Shown here: positions 36,641-44,737 of the stretch, in pieces | How positions within the stretch are numbered: position 1 is the stretch's first letter | Layout: every line of letters begins with the position of its first letter | Source of the DNA: Paractinoplanes aksuensis | Lineage (GTDB): Bacteria > Actinomycetota > Actinomycetes > Mycobacteriales > Micromonosporaceae | Assembly: GCF_024137025.1 (NCBI RefSeq) | Contig: NZ_JAMYJR010000053.1 | Coordinates: 1-64,000, forward strand | Direction of reading: 5' to 3' | DNA length: 64,000 nucleotides | Made by a program: the position numbers and the translations under genes | The notes under the pieces: generated by a model | What the model was told of the DNA's origin: nothing | Database searches by the model: none | Seen by the model: only the letters and a program-made list of their open reading frames with translations

Positions 36641-36823
36641 TCACTGCCAGCGAACATCGCCTGAAAGAAGACTGAGAAGCACCCCGTCCACGAACGCGCC
36701 GTCGACCCAGGCCGAGCCGCGGCGGATGCCCTCCTCGGCGAAGCCGGCCCGGATCGCGGTGGCCCACATGGCCACGTCCGACTCGATGCGGGCCCGCAGC
36801 CCGACCTTTTCCCCGCGAAGCAT
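36641..36823 (-). pseudogene. GNAT acetyltransferase remnant with internal deletion
   Basis: 60 residues. The first half (MLRGEKVGLRARIESDV) is the typical N-terminus of a RimJ-like GNAT protein, and the second half (RRGSAWVDGAFVDGVLLSLL) is its typical C-terminus. The central acetyl-CoA-binding core of about 100 residues is missing without loss of frame. A deletion inside one gene explains this best. Whether it is still translated is unknown; no activity is expected. Confidence 0.65.
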
Positions 36824-36930
36824 GTGCCCTGTCTATCACCGCCGCGAGTGGCACAAACAGGTGATTCGTCCGGAGTGGGGGTGGGTAGACGATCGAACGA
36901 CGAAGATCACAACCCCTGGAGGTTCCTCCC

Positions 36931-37575
36931 GTGCGTCGCTCCGCAACCCTTGCCACTTTGACCGGCCTCGCGCTGGGCCTGTCGGCGTGCAGCACGCCTA
37001 CGCCCAGCCCCACTCCGGTTGCGGCCGCGCCGACGTCCTCAGCCGCGTCGCCGGCGTCGTCATCGCCGGGCGCGACCGCCACCACGGAGACCACCAAGGT
37101 CGATCCTGTCGCGGCGACCAAGCAGATCCTGGCCGGTGAGCGGCAGGCGCTGATCCACATCACCGAGGACGACAAGGACTGGAGCGCCACCTACGAGGGC
37201 CCGATCGCCATCGGCCCCGGCACCGACGACGGCGCCCGCTTCCGGCTCGTCCCGTCCGGCGGCGATGGCCTGTTCCTGATCGAGGCGCTGCGGGCCCGCG
37301 AGGAGGGCGGCCGCTGGTGCGTGAACGCCGACACCCGCGACGAGCCGGTCAGCCTGGGCACGGTCAAGTGTGCCGAGAACGAGAAGACCCTGTTCCGGGT
37401 CAGTGCCACCGGCAAGAAGGACGACCAGGGCCGCCCCACGCACTGGATCAACAACGAGAAGTACGGCACCGTCCAGGTCAAGAACGACGGCTCGGCCCTC
37501 TACATCCAGGAGGTCGGCGACGGCGGCAGCCGCGGCACCTTCAGCTTCGTCGACCGCGGCGCCGTCGAGGGATAG
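36931..37575 (+). CDS. lipoprotein of unknown function
   Basis: 214 residues. The lipoprotein signal peptide ends in the lipobox LSAC (Cys near residue 20), followed by a Pro/Thr/Ser/Ala linker to about residue 60. The globular part of about 150 residues contains two Cys (WCVNAD, VKCAEN), suited to a disulfide outside the cell, and beta-rich segments such as THWINNEKYGTVQVKNDG. It may be a lectin- or RICIN-like fold, but I cannot assign a family. GTG 36931 is preceded by GGAGG. It stands alone. Confidence 0.82.
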   Translation: MRRSATLATLTGLALGLSACSTPTPSPTPVAAAPTSSAASPASSSPGATATTETTKVDPVAATKQILAGERQALIHITEDDKDWSATYEGPIAIGPGTDDGARFRLVPSGGDGLFLIEALRAREEGGRWCVNADTRDEPVSLGTVKCAENEKTLFRVSATGKKDDQGRPTHWINNEKYGTVQVKNDGSALYIQEVGDGGSRGTFSFVDRGAVEG

Positions 37576-37610
37576 ACGCGGACGCTCGCGACGCCGTTGA
37601 TGGACAGGGG

Positions 37611-37662
37611 AGCAGGCGCTCGCGGCGCCGCTCAGGGGTAGGCGAGCAGGCGCTCCCGGCGC
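37611..37662. repeat. 18-base direct repeat at a gene end
   Basis: AGCAGGCGCTC(G/C)CGGCGC occurs at 37611-37628 and 37645-37662, one base different. The second copy lies in the last codons of the FhuF-like gene. A local tandem duplication is likely; each copy can also fold as a short GC hairpin between the two convergent genes. Confidence 0.5.
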
Positions 37663-38429
37663 GAGTCGTCGTCACGCAGGGGGCAGGTGTCGCAGCGGTT
37701 CTCGGCCGGCGGCCCGGGCTCGCACGTGCTGCGGTAATAGAGGCAGCACGTGCCCCGAACCTGGTGCAACCGCTCGCCCACCGGGAACGGCCGGCTCCGC
37801 AGGAAGCGGATCGGGGCGTGCCGGGCCAGGGCGTCGAGCAGCCGCTGGGCCCTCGTCCAGGCGGCCTGCTGGTCGCGCCCGGCCAGTTCGGCCAGCCACA
37901 AAGAAGTGGCGGTGACGTCGTCGGCGGCCAGCCCCCACAGGTTGCGCAGGCCGAACGGGGCCCGCGTGCGCACCGCCTCGAACAGCGGGGTCAGCGTGGC
38001 CGCGACCCCCACCGCCCACCATTCATCAAGGGCTTTTTCGTCGGGCAGCACGACGCTGTCCGGATGGGCGGCCGCCGGGTCGACGGCCAGAACCGCAATT
38101 CTTCCCGTACGAACCCCGCGCGCGTCGAACTCGCCCGTGCCCGACGGCAGCGCGGTCAGGTTGGCCGGCGCCGGATCGGGGCAGCGCCGGTCGAGCAGCA
38201 TCGAGCCCACGGTCGGCCCGATCACGGCGGCGGCCAGGGCGGAGCCGAGGGTGCTGCCGGCAACGTTACGACCGCCGTGCTCGGCGATCAGCAGGGCGAG
38301 CCACCGGTCGAGGAAACCGTCGGCGGCGGCCAGCGACACCCAGCCCGCTCCCGGTCGTACGGAAAAGCCCGCGTAGTCGTCGAGCGCCGCCAGCCGAGCG
38401 GCGGTCTCGTCGACCGGGGCAGGCGTCAT
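37632..38429 (-). CDS. FhuF-like siderophore-iron reductase
   Basis: 265 residues. The C-terminal cysteine pattern GTCCLYY (228-229) and RCDTC (246, 249) fits the [2Fe-2S] site of the FhuF/ferric reductase C-terminal domain, though the spacing between the two Cys pairs is wider than in E. coli FhuF. The N-terminal part is helical as in the family. The protein reduces ferric siderophores in the cytosol to release iron. A near-consensus iron-repressor box abuts the ATG at 38429, giving direct support for iron control. Monocistronic. Confidence 0.87.
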   Translation of the reverse strand: MTPAPVDETAARLAALDDYAGFSVRPGAGWVSLAAADGFLDRWLALLIAEHGGRNVAGSTLGSALAAAVIGPTVGSMLLDRRCPDPAPANLTALPSGTGEFDARGVRTGRIAVLAVDPAAAHPDSVVLPDEKALDEWWAVGVAATLTPLFEAVRTRAPFGLRNLWGLAADDVTATSLWLAELAGRDQQAAWTRAQRLLDALARHAPIRFLRSRPFPVGERLHQVRGTCCLYYRSTCEPGPPAENRCDTCPLRDDDSRRERLLAYP

Positions 38430-38447
38430 GCGGTAAGGCTAACCTAA
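38429..38447 (-). promoter_or_regulatory. DmdR/IdeR-type iron box
   Basis: Read on the minus strand, TTAGGTTAGCCTTACCGCA matches the consensus TTAGGTTAGSCTAACCTAA at 16 of 19 positions. It ends on the first base of the FhuF-like start codon, so bound repressor would cover the ribosome site or a leaderless promoter. Confidence 0.75.
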
Positions 38448-38465
38448 CCGCGGACCGAGGCCGAC

Positions 38466-38544
38466 GGGGAAGCGCTTCCCCTCGTAAAGCGCTTGTTTCT
38501 GCACATAGTGTTGATCGCCGAGCGTCAATATTGAGAGAGCGCTT
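38466..38544. promoter_or_regulatory. three AGCGCTT operators of LacI type
   Basis: A 16-bp perfect palindrome GGGGAAGCGCTTCCCC (38466-38481), AAGCGCTT (38487-38494) and GAGAGCGCTTCCCC (38536-38544 core) share the AAGCGCTT centre bound by LacI-family sugar repressors. They lie 55-130 bases upstream of the CBM6-DUF1996 gene, so that gene is probably carbohydrate-regulated. The repressor is not in this window. Confidence 0.65.
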
Positions 38545-38598
38545 CCCCGAGCCTGATACTGCCTGGCATCCCCGTCCCTCCCCCGAAGGGAATCCCCG

Positions 38599-39933
38599 AT
38601 GCGCAGGTACTTAGCGGCGATACTGCTCGCCGCGGCCACCGTCCTCGTGGCCTCCGCGCCCGCCGGCGCCGCCACAACGACGGTGCAGGCCGAGGCGTAC
38701 GCCGCTCAATCCGGCAGCCAGGTCGAGCCCACTGCCGACACGGGCGGCGGCCAGAACGTCGCCTACCTCGGCGAGGGCGACTGGCTCCGGTACGACAACG
38801 TCATACTGACCGGCGTCACCAGCGTCTCGGCCCGGGTCGCCTCCGCGGTCGGCACCGGCCGGGTCGAGCTGCGCACCGGCTCGGCCACCGGACCCCTGCT
38901 GGCCCAGTTCACGATCACGGCGACCGGCGGCTGGCAGACCTGGACCACGCTGACCGCCGCCGCGACAGCCAACCATCCGGTTGGTTCGCAAACCGTCTTC
39001 GCAGTGCTGCGCAACACCACCGGCGGCGACTTCGTCAACCTCAACTGGTTCACGTTCGGCGACGGCACGCCACCCGCCCAGGACGGCTGGGTGCCGATCG
39101 ACACCGCGGCCTGGAACGCGCAACTCGCCGAGTTCCGCGCACTGACCCCACGGCCCGTGCCGGCCGGCACGGTGCGCGTACCCGAATTCAACGCGACCTG
39201 TGCCTACAGCCACTCGCACCCGGACGACCCGATCATCTTCCCGGGCCTGCCGGGCGCCTCGCACATGCACTCGTTCCTCGGCAACACCAGCACCAACGCG
39301 TACACCACGACCCGCACCCTGCTGGCCAACGCGGGCACCACCTGCCGCCCCGCGCCGGACCTGTCGGCGTACTGGATCCCGACCCTGTACCAGGGCGACC
39401 GGGTCATCGAGCCCAAGGACGTGGTCGTCTATTACGGCTCGCGCCTGACCGACCCCTCGGCCACGGTGCCCTTCCCCCAGGGCTTCCGCATGATCGCCGG
39501 CGACGCCAAACTGCAGACGCCGACGCCCGCGGGCTCGGTCAACGCGTTCTACTGCGCCGGGCCGGGTGGCGAGATCGGGCGCAGCGCCGACGGCAACTGG
39601 CCGGTCTGCGCACCGACCGCGGTGCTCATGTTCCACCTGGTCTTCCAGGACTGCTGGGACGGCCGCAACCTCGACAGCCCCACCCACAAAGCACACGTGT
39701 CGTACAGCTACGACGGCACCTGCCGCGGTGACTACCCGGTGGCCATCCCCAACCTATCGTTCCTCATCGCCTACCCCACCAGCGGCAGCTCGAGCGGCCT
39801 CCGGCTGGCGTCGGGGATGGCCTCGTCGATGCACGGCGACGCGTTCATGGCCTGGGAGAACCGGGCGCTCGGCGAGCGGGTGAAGAACTGCGTCGTCCAA
39901 AAAGCGAAGTGCAACACCAACGGCGACTTCTAA
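38599..39933 (+). CDS. secreted CBM6-DUF1996 protein
   Basis: 444 residues. Signal peptide MRRYLAAILLAAATVLVASA with AGA cleavage. Residues about 26-155 are a CBM6-like carbohydrate-binding module (VQAEAYAAQSG, GQNVAYLGEGDWLRYDNV, NLNWFTFGDG). Residues about 195-435 are DUF1996 (IIFPGLPGASHMHSFLGN, AYWIPTLYQGDRVIEP, DCWDGRNLDSPTHKAH), probably a polysaccharide-acting or binding domain; its chemistry is not established. Three LacI-type operators precede it, fitting a role in plant or fungal polymer use. Exported and monocistronic. Confidence 0.88.
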   Translation: MRRYLAAILLAAATVLVASAPAGAATTTVQAEAYAAQSGSQVEPTADTGGGQNVAYLGEGDWLRYDNVILTGVTSVSARVASAVGTGRVELRTGSATGPLLAQFTITATGGWQTWTTLTAAATANHPVGSQTVFAVLRNTTGGDFVNLNWFTFGDGTPPAQDGWVPIDTAAWNAQLAEFRALTPRPVPAGTVRVPEFNATCAYSHSHPDDPIIFPGLPGASHMHSFLGNTSTNAYTTTRTLLANAGTTCRPAPDLSAYWIPTLYQGDRVIEPKDVVVYYGSRLTDPSATVPFPQGFRMIAGDAKLQTPTPAGSVNAFYCAGPGGEIGRSADGNWPVCAPTAVLMFHLVFQDCWDGRNLDSPTHKAHVSYSYDGTCRGDYPVAIPNLSFLIAYPTSGSSSGLRLASGMASSMHGDAFMAWENRALGERVKNCVVQKAKCNTNGDF

Positions 39934-39991
39934 ACCGGGTCCACCGTTCGCCGATCATGCCCGGGTCAGAACACTGGGCAGGGGGTACGCG

Positions 39992-41461
39992 GTGGGCAGA
40001 TGGCGCCGGCCGGCGGCCTGGCAGGCCTACCTCGCCCTGTGCGCGTTGGCCTCCGGGGTCTACTACGCGTTTCCGTACGAAATCGTGCAGTCGGTCGTCG
40101 TCGCCGTGCTCGGCATGTCGGCGGCCGGCGCCATCGTGGCCGGCGTCAAAATCAACAAGCCGGCCGTACGCTGGCCCTGGTACCTGCTGGCGGCCGCGCG
40201 CGCCTGTTTCGCGCTGGCCGAGGTCGTCTACTGGTTACAACACTTCTCGACCGGGGGCGACGTCTTCCCCGGGTACGCCGACTGGTTGTACCTGGCCTTC
40301 GCGGTCATGCTGGCGGTGGCGGTGGTCGGCCTCGTCCGGGCCCGCCGCCCCGGCAAAGATCTGCCCGGCCTGATCGACGCCCTGGTGCTGTCCACCGGTG
40401 CCGCCATGCTGGCCTGGGTCTTCCTGCTGGTTCCTTATGTACGGGCCGAGGACCTGAGCGCTCTGGGCCGGGCGGTCTCCCTGGCCTATCCCGTCTCCGA
40501 CCTGCTCGTCCTGGCCGTGCTGTCCCGCCTGGTGACCGGCCGCGGCGACCGCCCGCCGGCCTATTGGCTGTTCGTCGGCAGCGTGATCGCCCTGCTCATC
40601 GCCGACGTCGGCTACGCCCTGCTCGAGCTGAGCATCGGCTACACAGCGGGCAACATCGTCGACCTGGGCTGGCTGGCCATGCAGGCCCTGGGTGGCACGG
40701 CCGCGCTGCACCCGTCGGTGGCCGCGCTGTCGAGACGCAGCGCCCCCGTGGCCGCCCAGGCCACCGCCCCGCGCCGCCGCGTCATCATGCTGGCCGCGGC
40801 CAGCCTGACCGCGCCGGCCGTGCTGGCCATCGAGTGGCTACGCGGCATGCCCATCGACGTCCCGGTCATCGTGGCCGGCAGCACCATCCTGTTCCTGCTG
40901 GTCATCGCCCGCATGGACGGCCTGGTCCGCCAGCTGGCGGGCGCGCTGCACGCGGTCGAACGCCAGGCCAGCACCGACCAGCTGACCGGCCTGGCCAACC
41001 GCCGCCGGTTCTACGACCGCTGGTCCACCACACTGACCACGTCCACCGGCCCGACCGCGCTGCTCTATCTCGACCTGGACGGCTTCAAACCGGTCAACGA
41101 CACGTACGGCCACGAGGCCGGGGACGCCGTGCTGGTCGAGGTGGCGGCCCGCATCAACGCCGCGATCCGCGTGGGCGACGTCGTGGCCCGCCTCGGCGGC
41201 GACGAGTTCGCCGTGATCCTGCCCGACACCGACGACGAGCTGGCCGGCACGGTCGCCGAGCGCATCCTGAAGTCGCTCTCGGAGCCCTTCGACGCCCTCT
41301 CCCACGAGGTCTGCGTAGGCGCCAGCATCGGCGTCATCACGGCCACCCCCGACGCCAACCCCGAAGCCGAACTCCGCCGAGCCGACCAGGCCATGTACAC
41401 CGCCAAAAACAGCGGCCGCAACCGCGTGCACCACAGCTTCCCGGTAACGTCCGCCGTCTAG
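39992..41461 (+). CDS. membrane diguanylate cyclase (GGDEF)
   Basis: 489 residues: about nine membrane segments, then GGDEF with STDQLTGLANRRRFYDRW and LGGDEFAVILPD near residue 403. The membrane half is similar in plan to the protein at 18864-20306 (both have an AxxxxDALVLSTG/VDAATVTAG-type stretch followed by YPVSDLLVL/YPIADLLLL), so the two are probably paralogues. Only synthesis of cyclic-di-GMP is expected. The GTG at 39992 was chosen as the start; GGGGG lies ahead of it. It is immediately followed in frame by decayed sequence. Confidence 0.92.
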   Translation: MGRWRRPAAWQAYLALCALASGVYYAFPYEIVQSVVVAVLGMSAAGAIVAGVKINKPAVRWPWYLLAAARACFALAEVVYWLQHFSTGGDVFPGYADWLYLAFAVMLAVAVVGLVRARRPGKDLPGLIDALVLSTGAAMLAWVFLLVPYVRAEDLSALGRAVSLAYPVSDLLVLAVLSRLVTGRGDRPPAYWLFVGSVIALLIADVGYALLELSIGYTAGNIVDLGWLAMQALGGTAALHPSVAALSRRSAPVAAQATAPRRRVIMLAAASLTAPAVLAIEWLRGMPIDVPVIVAGSTILFLLVIARMDGLVRQLAGALHAVERQASTDQLTGLANRRRFYDRWSTTLTTSTGPTALLYLDLDGFKPVNDTYGHEAGDAVLVEVAARINAAIRVGDVVARLGGDEFAVILPDTDDELAGTVAERILKSLSEPFDALSHEVCVGASIGVITATPDANPEAELRRADQAMYTAKNSGRNRVHHSFPVTSAV

Positions 41462-41479
41462 GCTCTCCCGAGGGCGAAC

Positions 41480-41608
41480 GGGGCGCTCGGCATCTTCCTG
41501 CGATCACGACGGGAACGGGTCACCCCCGAGGCGGTCGGCCTGGCCCCCGGGCCCCGGCGTCGCACACCCGGCCTGCGCCGGGAAGAGGTGGCGCTGTCGG
41601 CCGGTCTG
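41480..41608 (+). pseudogene. N-terminal remnant of an XRE/MmyB-type regulator
   Basis: About 43 codons read ALGIFLRSRRERVTPEAVGL, then RRRTPGLRREEVAL and SAGL. That is the start of the same regulator family as the intact gene at 51506-52348 (FLRRRRQAIRPAEVGL, RRTAGLRREEVAMLAG). The initiator codon and the remaining 230 residues are gone. The remnant stops in unrelated sequence directly before the decayed epimerase. Confidence 0.7.
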
Positions 41609-41677
41609 ACAGGAACTCCGGATTCCACGGTCCGGTGTCCTACCGCCCCGATCGCGGGCGAGCCTACGGTCGGCGTC

Positions 41678-42172
41678 ATGCGGGTTCTGGTCACAGGCGG
41701 TACAGGATTCATCGGTTCGGCCGTCACCACGGCGCTGCTGCGGGACGGCCACGAGGTCGTGGCGCTGGTCCGCGACACCTCCCGGCCGCTGACGGCCGGG
41801 GTCACCGCGCGCCCGGGAGACATGACCCGACCCGAAACGTACGCACCGCTGGTAGCCGACGTCGACGCAGTGATCCACGCCGCGCAACTGTCGGCCGGCG
41901 GCCGGCTGACCCGCGGCCGCGCCCGCGCGGTCTTCGCCGCCGACCGCCTGATGACCAGGACCTTGGCCGAGGCCTGCCTGACCCACGGCCGCCGGCTGAT
42001 CTACACCGGAGGCTGCTTCGACTGGGGCGACCACGGCCACGACTGGATCGACGAGGACACGCCCCGGCACCCTCACCGACAGGCGCCGGCCACGCCGAAC
42101 AAGCGACCCGGCTGGACGAGCGGCATCGGACGGAGGGGCTCGACCTCGGCTTCTGCGGTTGCTCCTGGCCCC
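41678..42172 (+). pseudogene. frameshifted NAD-dependent epimerase/dehydratase remnant
   Basis: From the ATG at 41678, MRVLVTGGTGFIGSAVTTAL is a good extended-SDR Rossmann start, and homology-like sequence runs for about 130 residues to GHDWIDEDTPRHP. The family sequence then continues in the +1 frame (SPTGAGHAEQATRLDERHR, TEGLDLGF), which fits loss of one C near 42072. After about 42172 no more family sequence is seen, so the C-terminal half is deleted. Together with the XRE remnant this marks a decayed locus. Confidence 0.7.
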
Positions 42173-42292
42173 GCCGGCCGTCGCGGACGAGATTCGCAAC
42201 ACCGTGTGCGGACGCGGCCGCTCTCACGCGCGTACGAAGGGGCGAGAGCGGCCGCGTGTGACTGTCAGCGGTCGATGATCCGCAGTTCGGTT

Positions 42293-42643
42293 CTACAGGT
42301 CCGTCCGGGGGCCGCCGGGAGCGTCGACCCACTCCCGCCAGTGGAACGAGTACTGCTGGACGCGGTTGACGACCCGGTAGATGATTTCGACGTAAGCGTT
42401 GCCGTATTGCCCTTGCCACGCGATCATGCGGTTGTAGGCGTCAGTGTGACTGCCGTACCAGATGCCCCAGTCGAACCAGGGGGACCAGTAGGCGGGCTCG
42501 ACGTCTCCCGACGAGGCATTCACGGTGACACCGGCCGGCGGGGAATCAGCCGGTGCAGCTTGAGCCGGTACGGCAGTCGCGGTGAGACCCACAGCAATTG
42601 CCGTGGCCACCATGCCGAATTTCACGGCACCCAATTTTCTCAC
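42293..42643 (-). CDS. small secreted protein
   Basis: 116 residues. Signal peptide KFGMVATAIAVGLTATAV with AQA cleavage near residue 29. The mature part of about 85 residues is rich in Trp and Tyr (YWSPWFDWGIWYGSH, RVQQYSFHWREWVD) and has no Cys. No family is recognised. It starts with GTG 42643. It is divergent from another small secreted protein of similar style, with an AT-richer spacer between them. Possible recent acquisition. Confidence 0.65.
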   Translation of the reverse strand: MRKLGAVKFGMVATAIAVGLTATAVPAQAAPADSPPAGVTVNASSGDVEPAYWSPWFDWGIWYGSHTDAYNRMIAWQGQYGNAYVEIIYRVVNRVQQYSFHWREWVDAPGGPRTDL

Positions 42644-42891
42644 TCGTACTCCTTGGATCTCGACACTTCGGGCTCGCCGAACGGCGGACCACGACTTTCA
42701 CTGTCCACGCTAGACAATCCGAGTGGAGATCTTCTTTACCAGTTCGGCGAAGTCGTATGGCGGAAGTAAAGAACGGGCCTTCCCTGCTGGTCGACCGACG
42801 AGTTACTTCAATGAAGTCAGTATCAAGTCTTTTTTCACAGCAACTTGGAACACTCAACTCCGCCAGAATTGAGGACTACCGTGGGGGGTTC

Positions 42892-43224
42892 ATGCGAACG
42901 CGACGGGCATTGTTGATCGGGATAGCGACTGCGTTGATCGCGGGTGGAGCCGCGGCCGGCACTCAATCCGAGGGCTTGACGGCATCGACCGGTTCGGAGT
43001 TGTCGCGAGGAGTCGCGGTGACCGTTTGGCGCGCCGTCTACTGGTCACAGAGATACGAGCAAGCCTATCAGCTTTACGCCCTTCTCTCCGAAGAGCACTA
43101 TGGCGATAAAGAATACAAACTGAATTACTCGAATGGCGCTTGGACCGTCTGGGAACGGAACATCTACGCTGATCCCGGAACAGGAACGGGCCGCATCCGG
43201 CAGTCGCGTTCGGTAGCGCTGTAG
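42892..43224 (+). CDS. small secreted protein
   Basis: 110 residues. Signal-like N-terminus RTRRALLIGIATALIAGGAA, then a charged, Tyr-rich mature part (YWSQRYEQAYQLYALLSEEH, GAWTVWERNIY). Function is unknown. ATG 42892 is preceded by GGGGGG. Like its divergent neighbour it has AYW/VYWS-type aromatic clusters and unusually low GC for this genome; the two may be distant relatives or partners. Confidence 0.6.
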   Translation: MRTRRALLIGIATALIAGGAAAGTQSEGLTASTGSELSRGVAVTVWRAVYWSQRYEQAYQLYALLSEEHYGDKEYKLNYSNGAWTVWERNIYADPGTGTGRIRQSRSVAL

Positions 43225-43261
43225 GCCCGTCGGGCGCCGCGCACCAGCCACCTGGAGGTTG

Positions 43262-43711
43262 TCAGGCGCTGGCGATGGCCTTGTCCAGCAGGGCGTGCAG
43301 TTGCTTTTGCTCTGTTTTGTCGAGGCCGGCCAGTGGTGAATGCCGCGCGACGAGTTCGATCAGTTCCTCGCGTACTCGCCGGCCGTCGGCTGTCAGTACC
43401 AGGGTGCGGACCCGGCCGTCGCGGGGGTGGGGGCGGCGTTCGGCGAGGCCGCGTTCTTCGAGTTTGGCGCTCAGCAGGGTGACGTTGGACGGGTCGCAGT
43501 GCAGCTGGGCTGCGAGCTTGCGCAGGGGTAGCGGGTCGGTGTCGGGGCGCAGCAGCCAGACCAGGTTGGCCACCGACTCGGTGAGGTCGAGGCGTTCGAG
43601 GCCGGCCCGCATGCGTTCGGTCACCTGGCCGGACAAGGTCATCACCTGCCCCAGCAGGGCCACCGCGATCTCGTCCGCCACGAAGCCGACAATAGCCTGC
43701 GCCTCGTTCAA
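43262..43711 (-). CDS. MarR family regulator
   Basis: 149 residues with the MarR winged helix (LPLRKLAAQLHCDPSNVTLLSAKL with wing RRPHPRDGRVRTLVLT). The start is TTG 43711, whose last bases form the stop of the upstream quinone oxidoreductase (TTGA); a later GTG is possible. The tight coupling says the regulator controls the oxidoreductase operon it belongs to, probably through the TGAGTTACTCA palindrome ahead of the first gene. The ligand is unknown. Confidence 0.86.
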   Translation of the reverse strand: MNEAQAIVGFVADEIAVALLGQVMTLSGQVTERMRAGLERLDLTESVANLVWLLRPDTDPLPLRKLAAQLHCDPSNVTLLSAKLEERGLAERRPHPRDGRVRTLVLTADGRRVREELIELVARHSPLAGLDKTEQKQLHALLDKAIASA

Positions 43712-44688
43712 GGGATCAGGACGAGCTTGCCCTGGACTTCCCGGTTCTCCAGCCGCCGGTGCGCTTCTGCGGCTTCGGCGAGCGGGAGTGTCGTCACCTC
43801 GGGCGCGATGCTCCCGTCGGCCAGCAGGTCGATCAGCGCCGTCATGTCGGCCCGGAACGCGGCCGGATCCTTGCGCACCATATTCAGTACGGTGTGGACT
43901 GCCAGCCGAGGGCCGGGAGTCAGTTTCGCTCGGGCGATGGCGGCGAGAGTGCGCGCGAGAGCGCCGGCCTTCGAGTACCCGGCGTCGGCGGTGAAGCTGA
44001 ACCCGTACGAAATAACCACGCCTTCGCGAGATGTCGCCCGCCGGGACACCGCTAGCGAGGGACCACCGACGGGATCGAAGGTGGCCGCCACCGGCGCGGG
44101 AAGCGCGGTGGGGTCCGCGACCCAGGTCGCACCGAGCGATTTCACCCGTTCGCGGCGGGCCGGGCTGGAGGTGCCGTAGACCTCGACGCCGGCCGCGCGG
44201 GCGATCTGCGTCAGCGCCGAGCCCACTCCCCCGGCCGCACCGAGCACGAGCACCGACTGCCCCGGGCGGGGTTTCGCGACGTGATGGAACATCTGCCACG
44301 CGGTCAGGTAGTTGAGCAGCAGCGCGTCCAGGACGGCCGCGTCGAGCCCGTCCGGCATCGGCACGACCTGGGTCGTGGGCGCGAGCACATGGGTGGCGTA
44401 ACCGCCCGTCCCGACCAGGGCGCCGACCCGGTCCCCGACGGCGAACCCCGTCACCTGCGGCCCCAGCTCGAGCACGTGGCCGACGACGTCGAATCCCAGC
44501 ACCTCGGGCAGCGCGCCGGGGCTCAGCCCCCGGCGGGTGGCGATGTCGTGGAAAGCGACGCCCGCCGCTTCGGCCCGGATCAGCACCTGCCCCGGACCGG
44601 GTGCCGGCCAGGGAGCGGTCTCGGCCACCAGCACTTCTGGCCCACCGGGAGAGGTCAGTCGTACCCGGGTCATGCTCACGTCGCTCAT
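43708..44688 (-). CDS. zinc-independent quinone/enone oxidoreductase (MDR family)
   Basis: 326 residues of the medium-chain reductase fold. GroES-like N-terminal half (VLIRAEAAGVAFHDIATRRG, GFDVVGHVLELG), then the NADPH-binding VLVLGAAGGVGSALTQIARA. No zinc ligands are seen. It probably reduces quinones or enones with NADPH in the cytosol. I prefer the ATG at 44688 (MSDVSMTRVRL); 44673 is an alternative. It is coupled to the MarR gene downstream. An inverted repeat directly before the start suggests a leaderless or closely regulated promoter. Confidence 0.9.
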   Translation of the reverse strand: MSDVSMTRVRLTSPGGPEVLVAETAPWPAPGPGQVLIRAEAAGVAFHDIATRRGLSPGALPEVLGFDVVGHVLELGPQVTGFAVGDRVGALVGTGGYATHVLAPTTQVVPMPDGLDAAVLDALLLNYLTAWQMFHHVAKPRPGQSVLVLGAAGGVGSALTQIARAAGVEVYGTSSPARRERVKSLGATWVADPTALPAPVAATFDPVGGPSLAVSRRATSREGVVISYGFSFTADAGYSKAGALARTLAAIARAKLTPGPRLAVHTVLNMVRKDPAAFRADMTALIDLLADGSIAPEVTTLPLAEAAEAHRRLENREVQGKLVLIP

Positions 44689-44689
44689 G

Positions 44690-44716
44690 CTTGAGACAAT
44701 ACATGAGTTACTCAAG
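44690..44716. promoter_or_regulatory. MarR operator candidate before the quinone oxidoreductase
   Basis: CTTGAG (44690-44695) and CTCAAG (44711-44716) form an inverted repeat, and inside it TGAGTTACTCA (44704-44714) is a perfect 11-bp palindrome. It sits within 28 bases of the start codon. Likely target of the MarR protein encoded at the end of the same operon. Confidence 0.55.
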
Positions 44717-44737
44717 CTTCTAGGATGCCCGCGAGTG

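Noticed and set aside
41588-42769. 393-residue epimerase-like protein as an intact gene
   Set aside because: Family sequence ends after about 130 residues and moves to another frame; the later part reads antisense through the small secreted protein.
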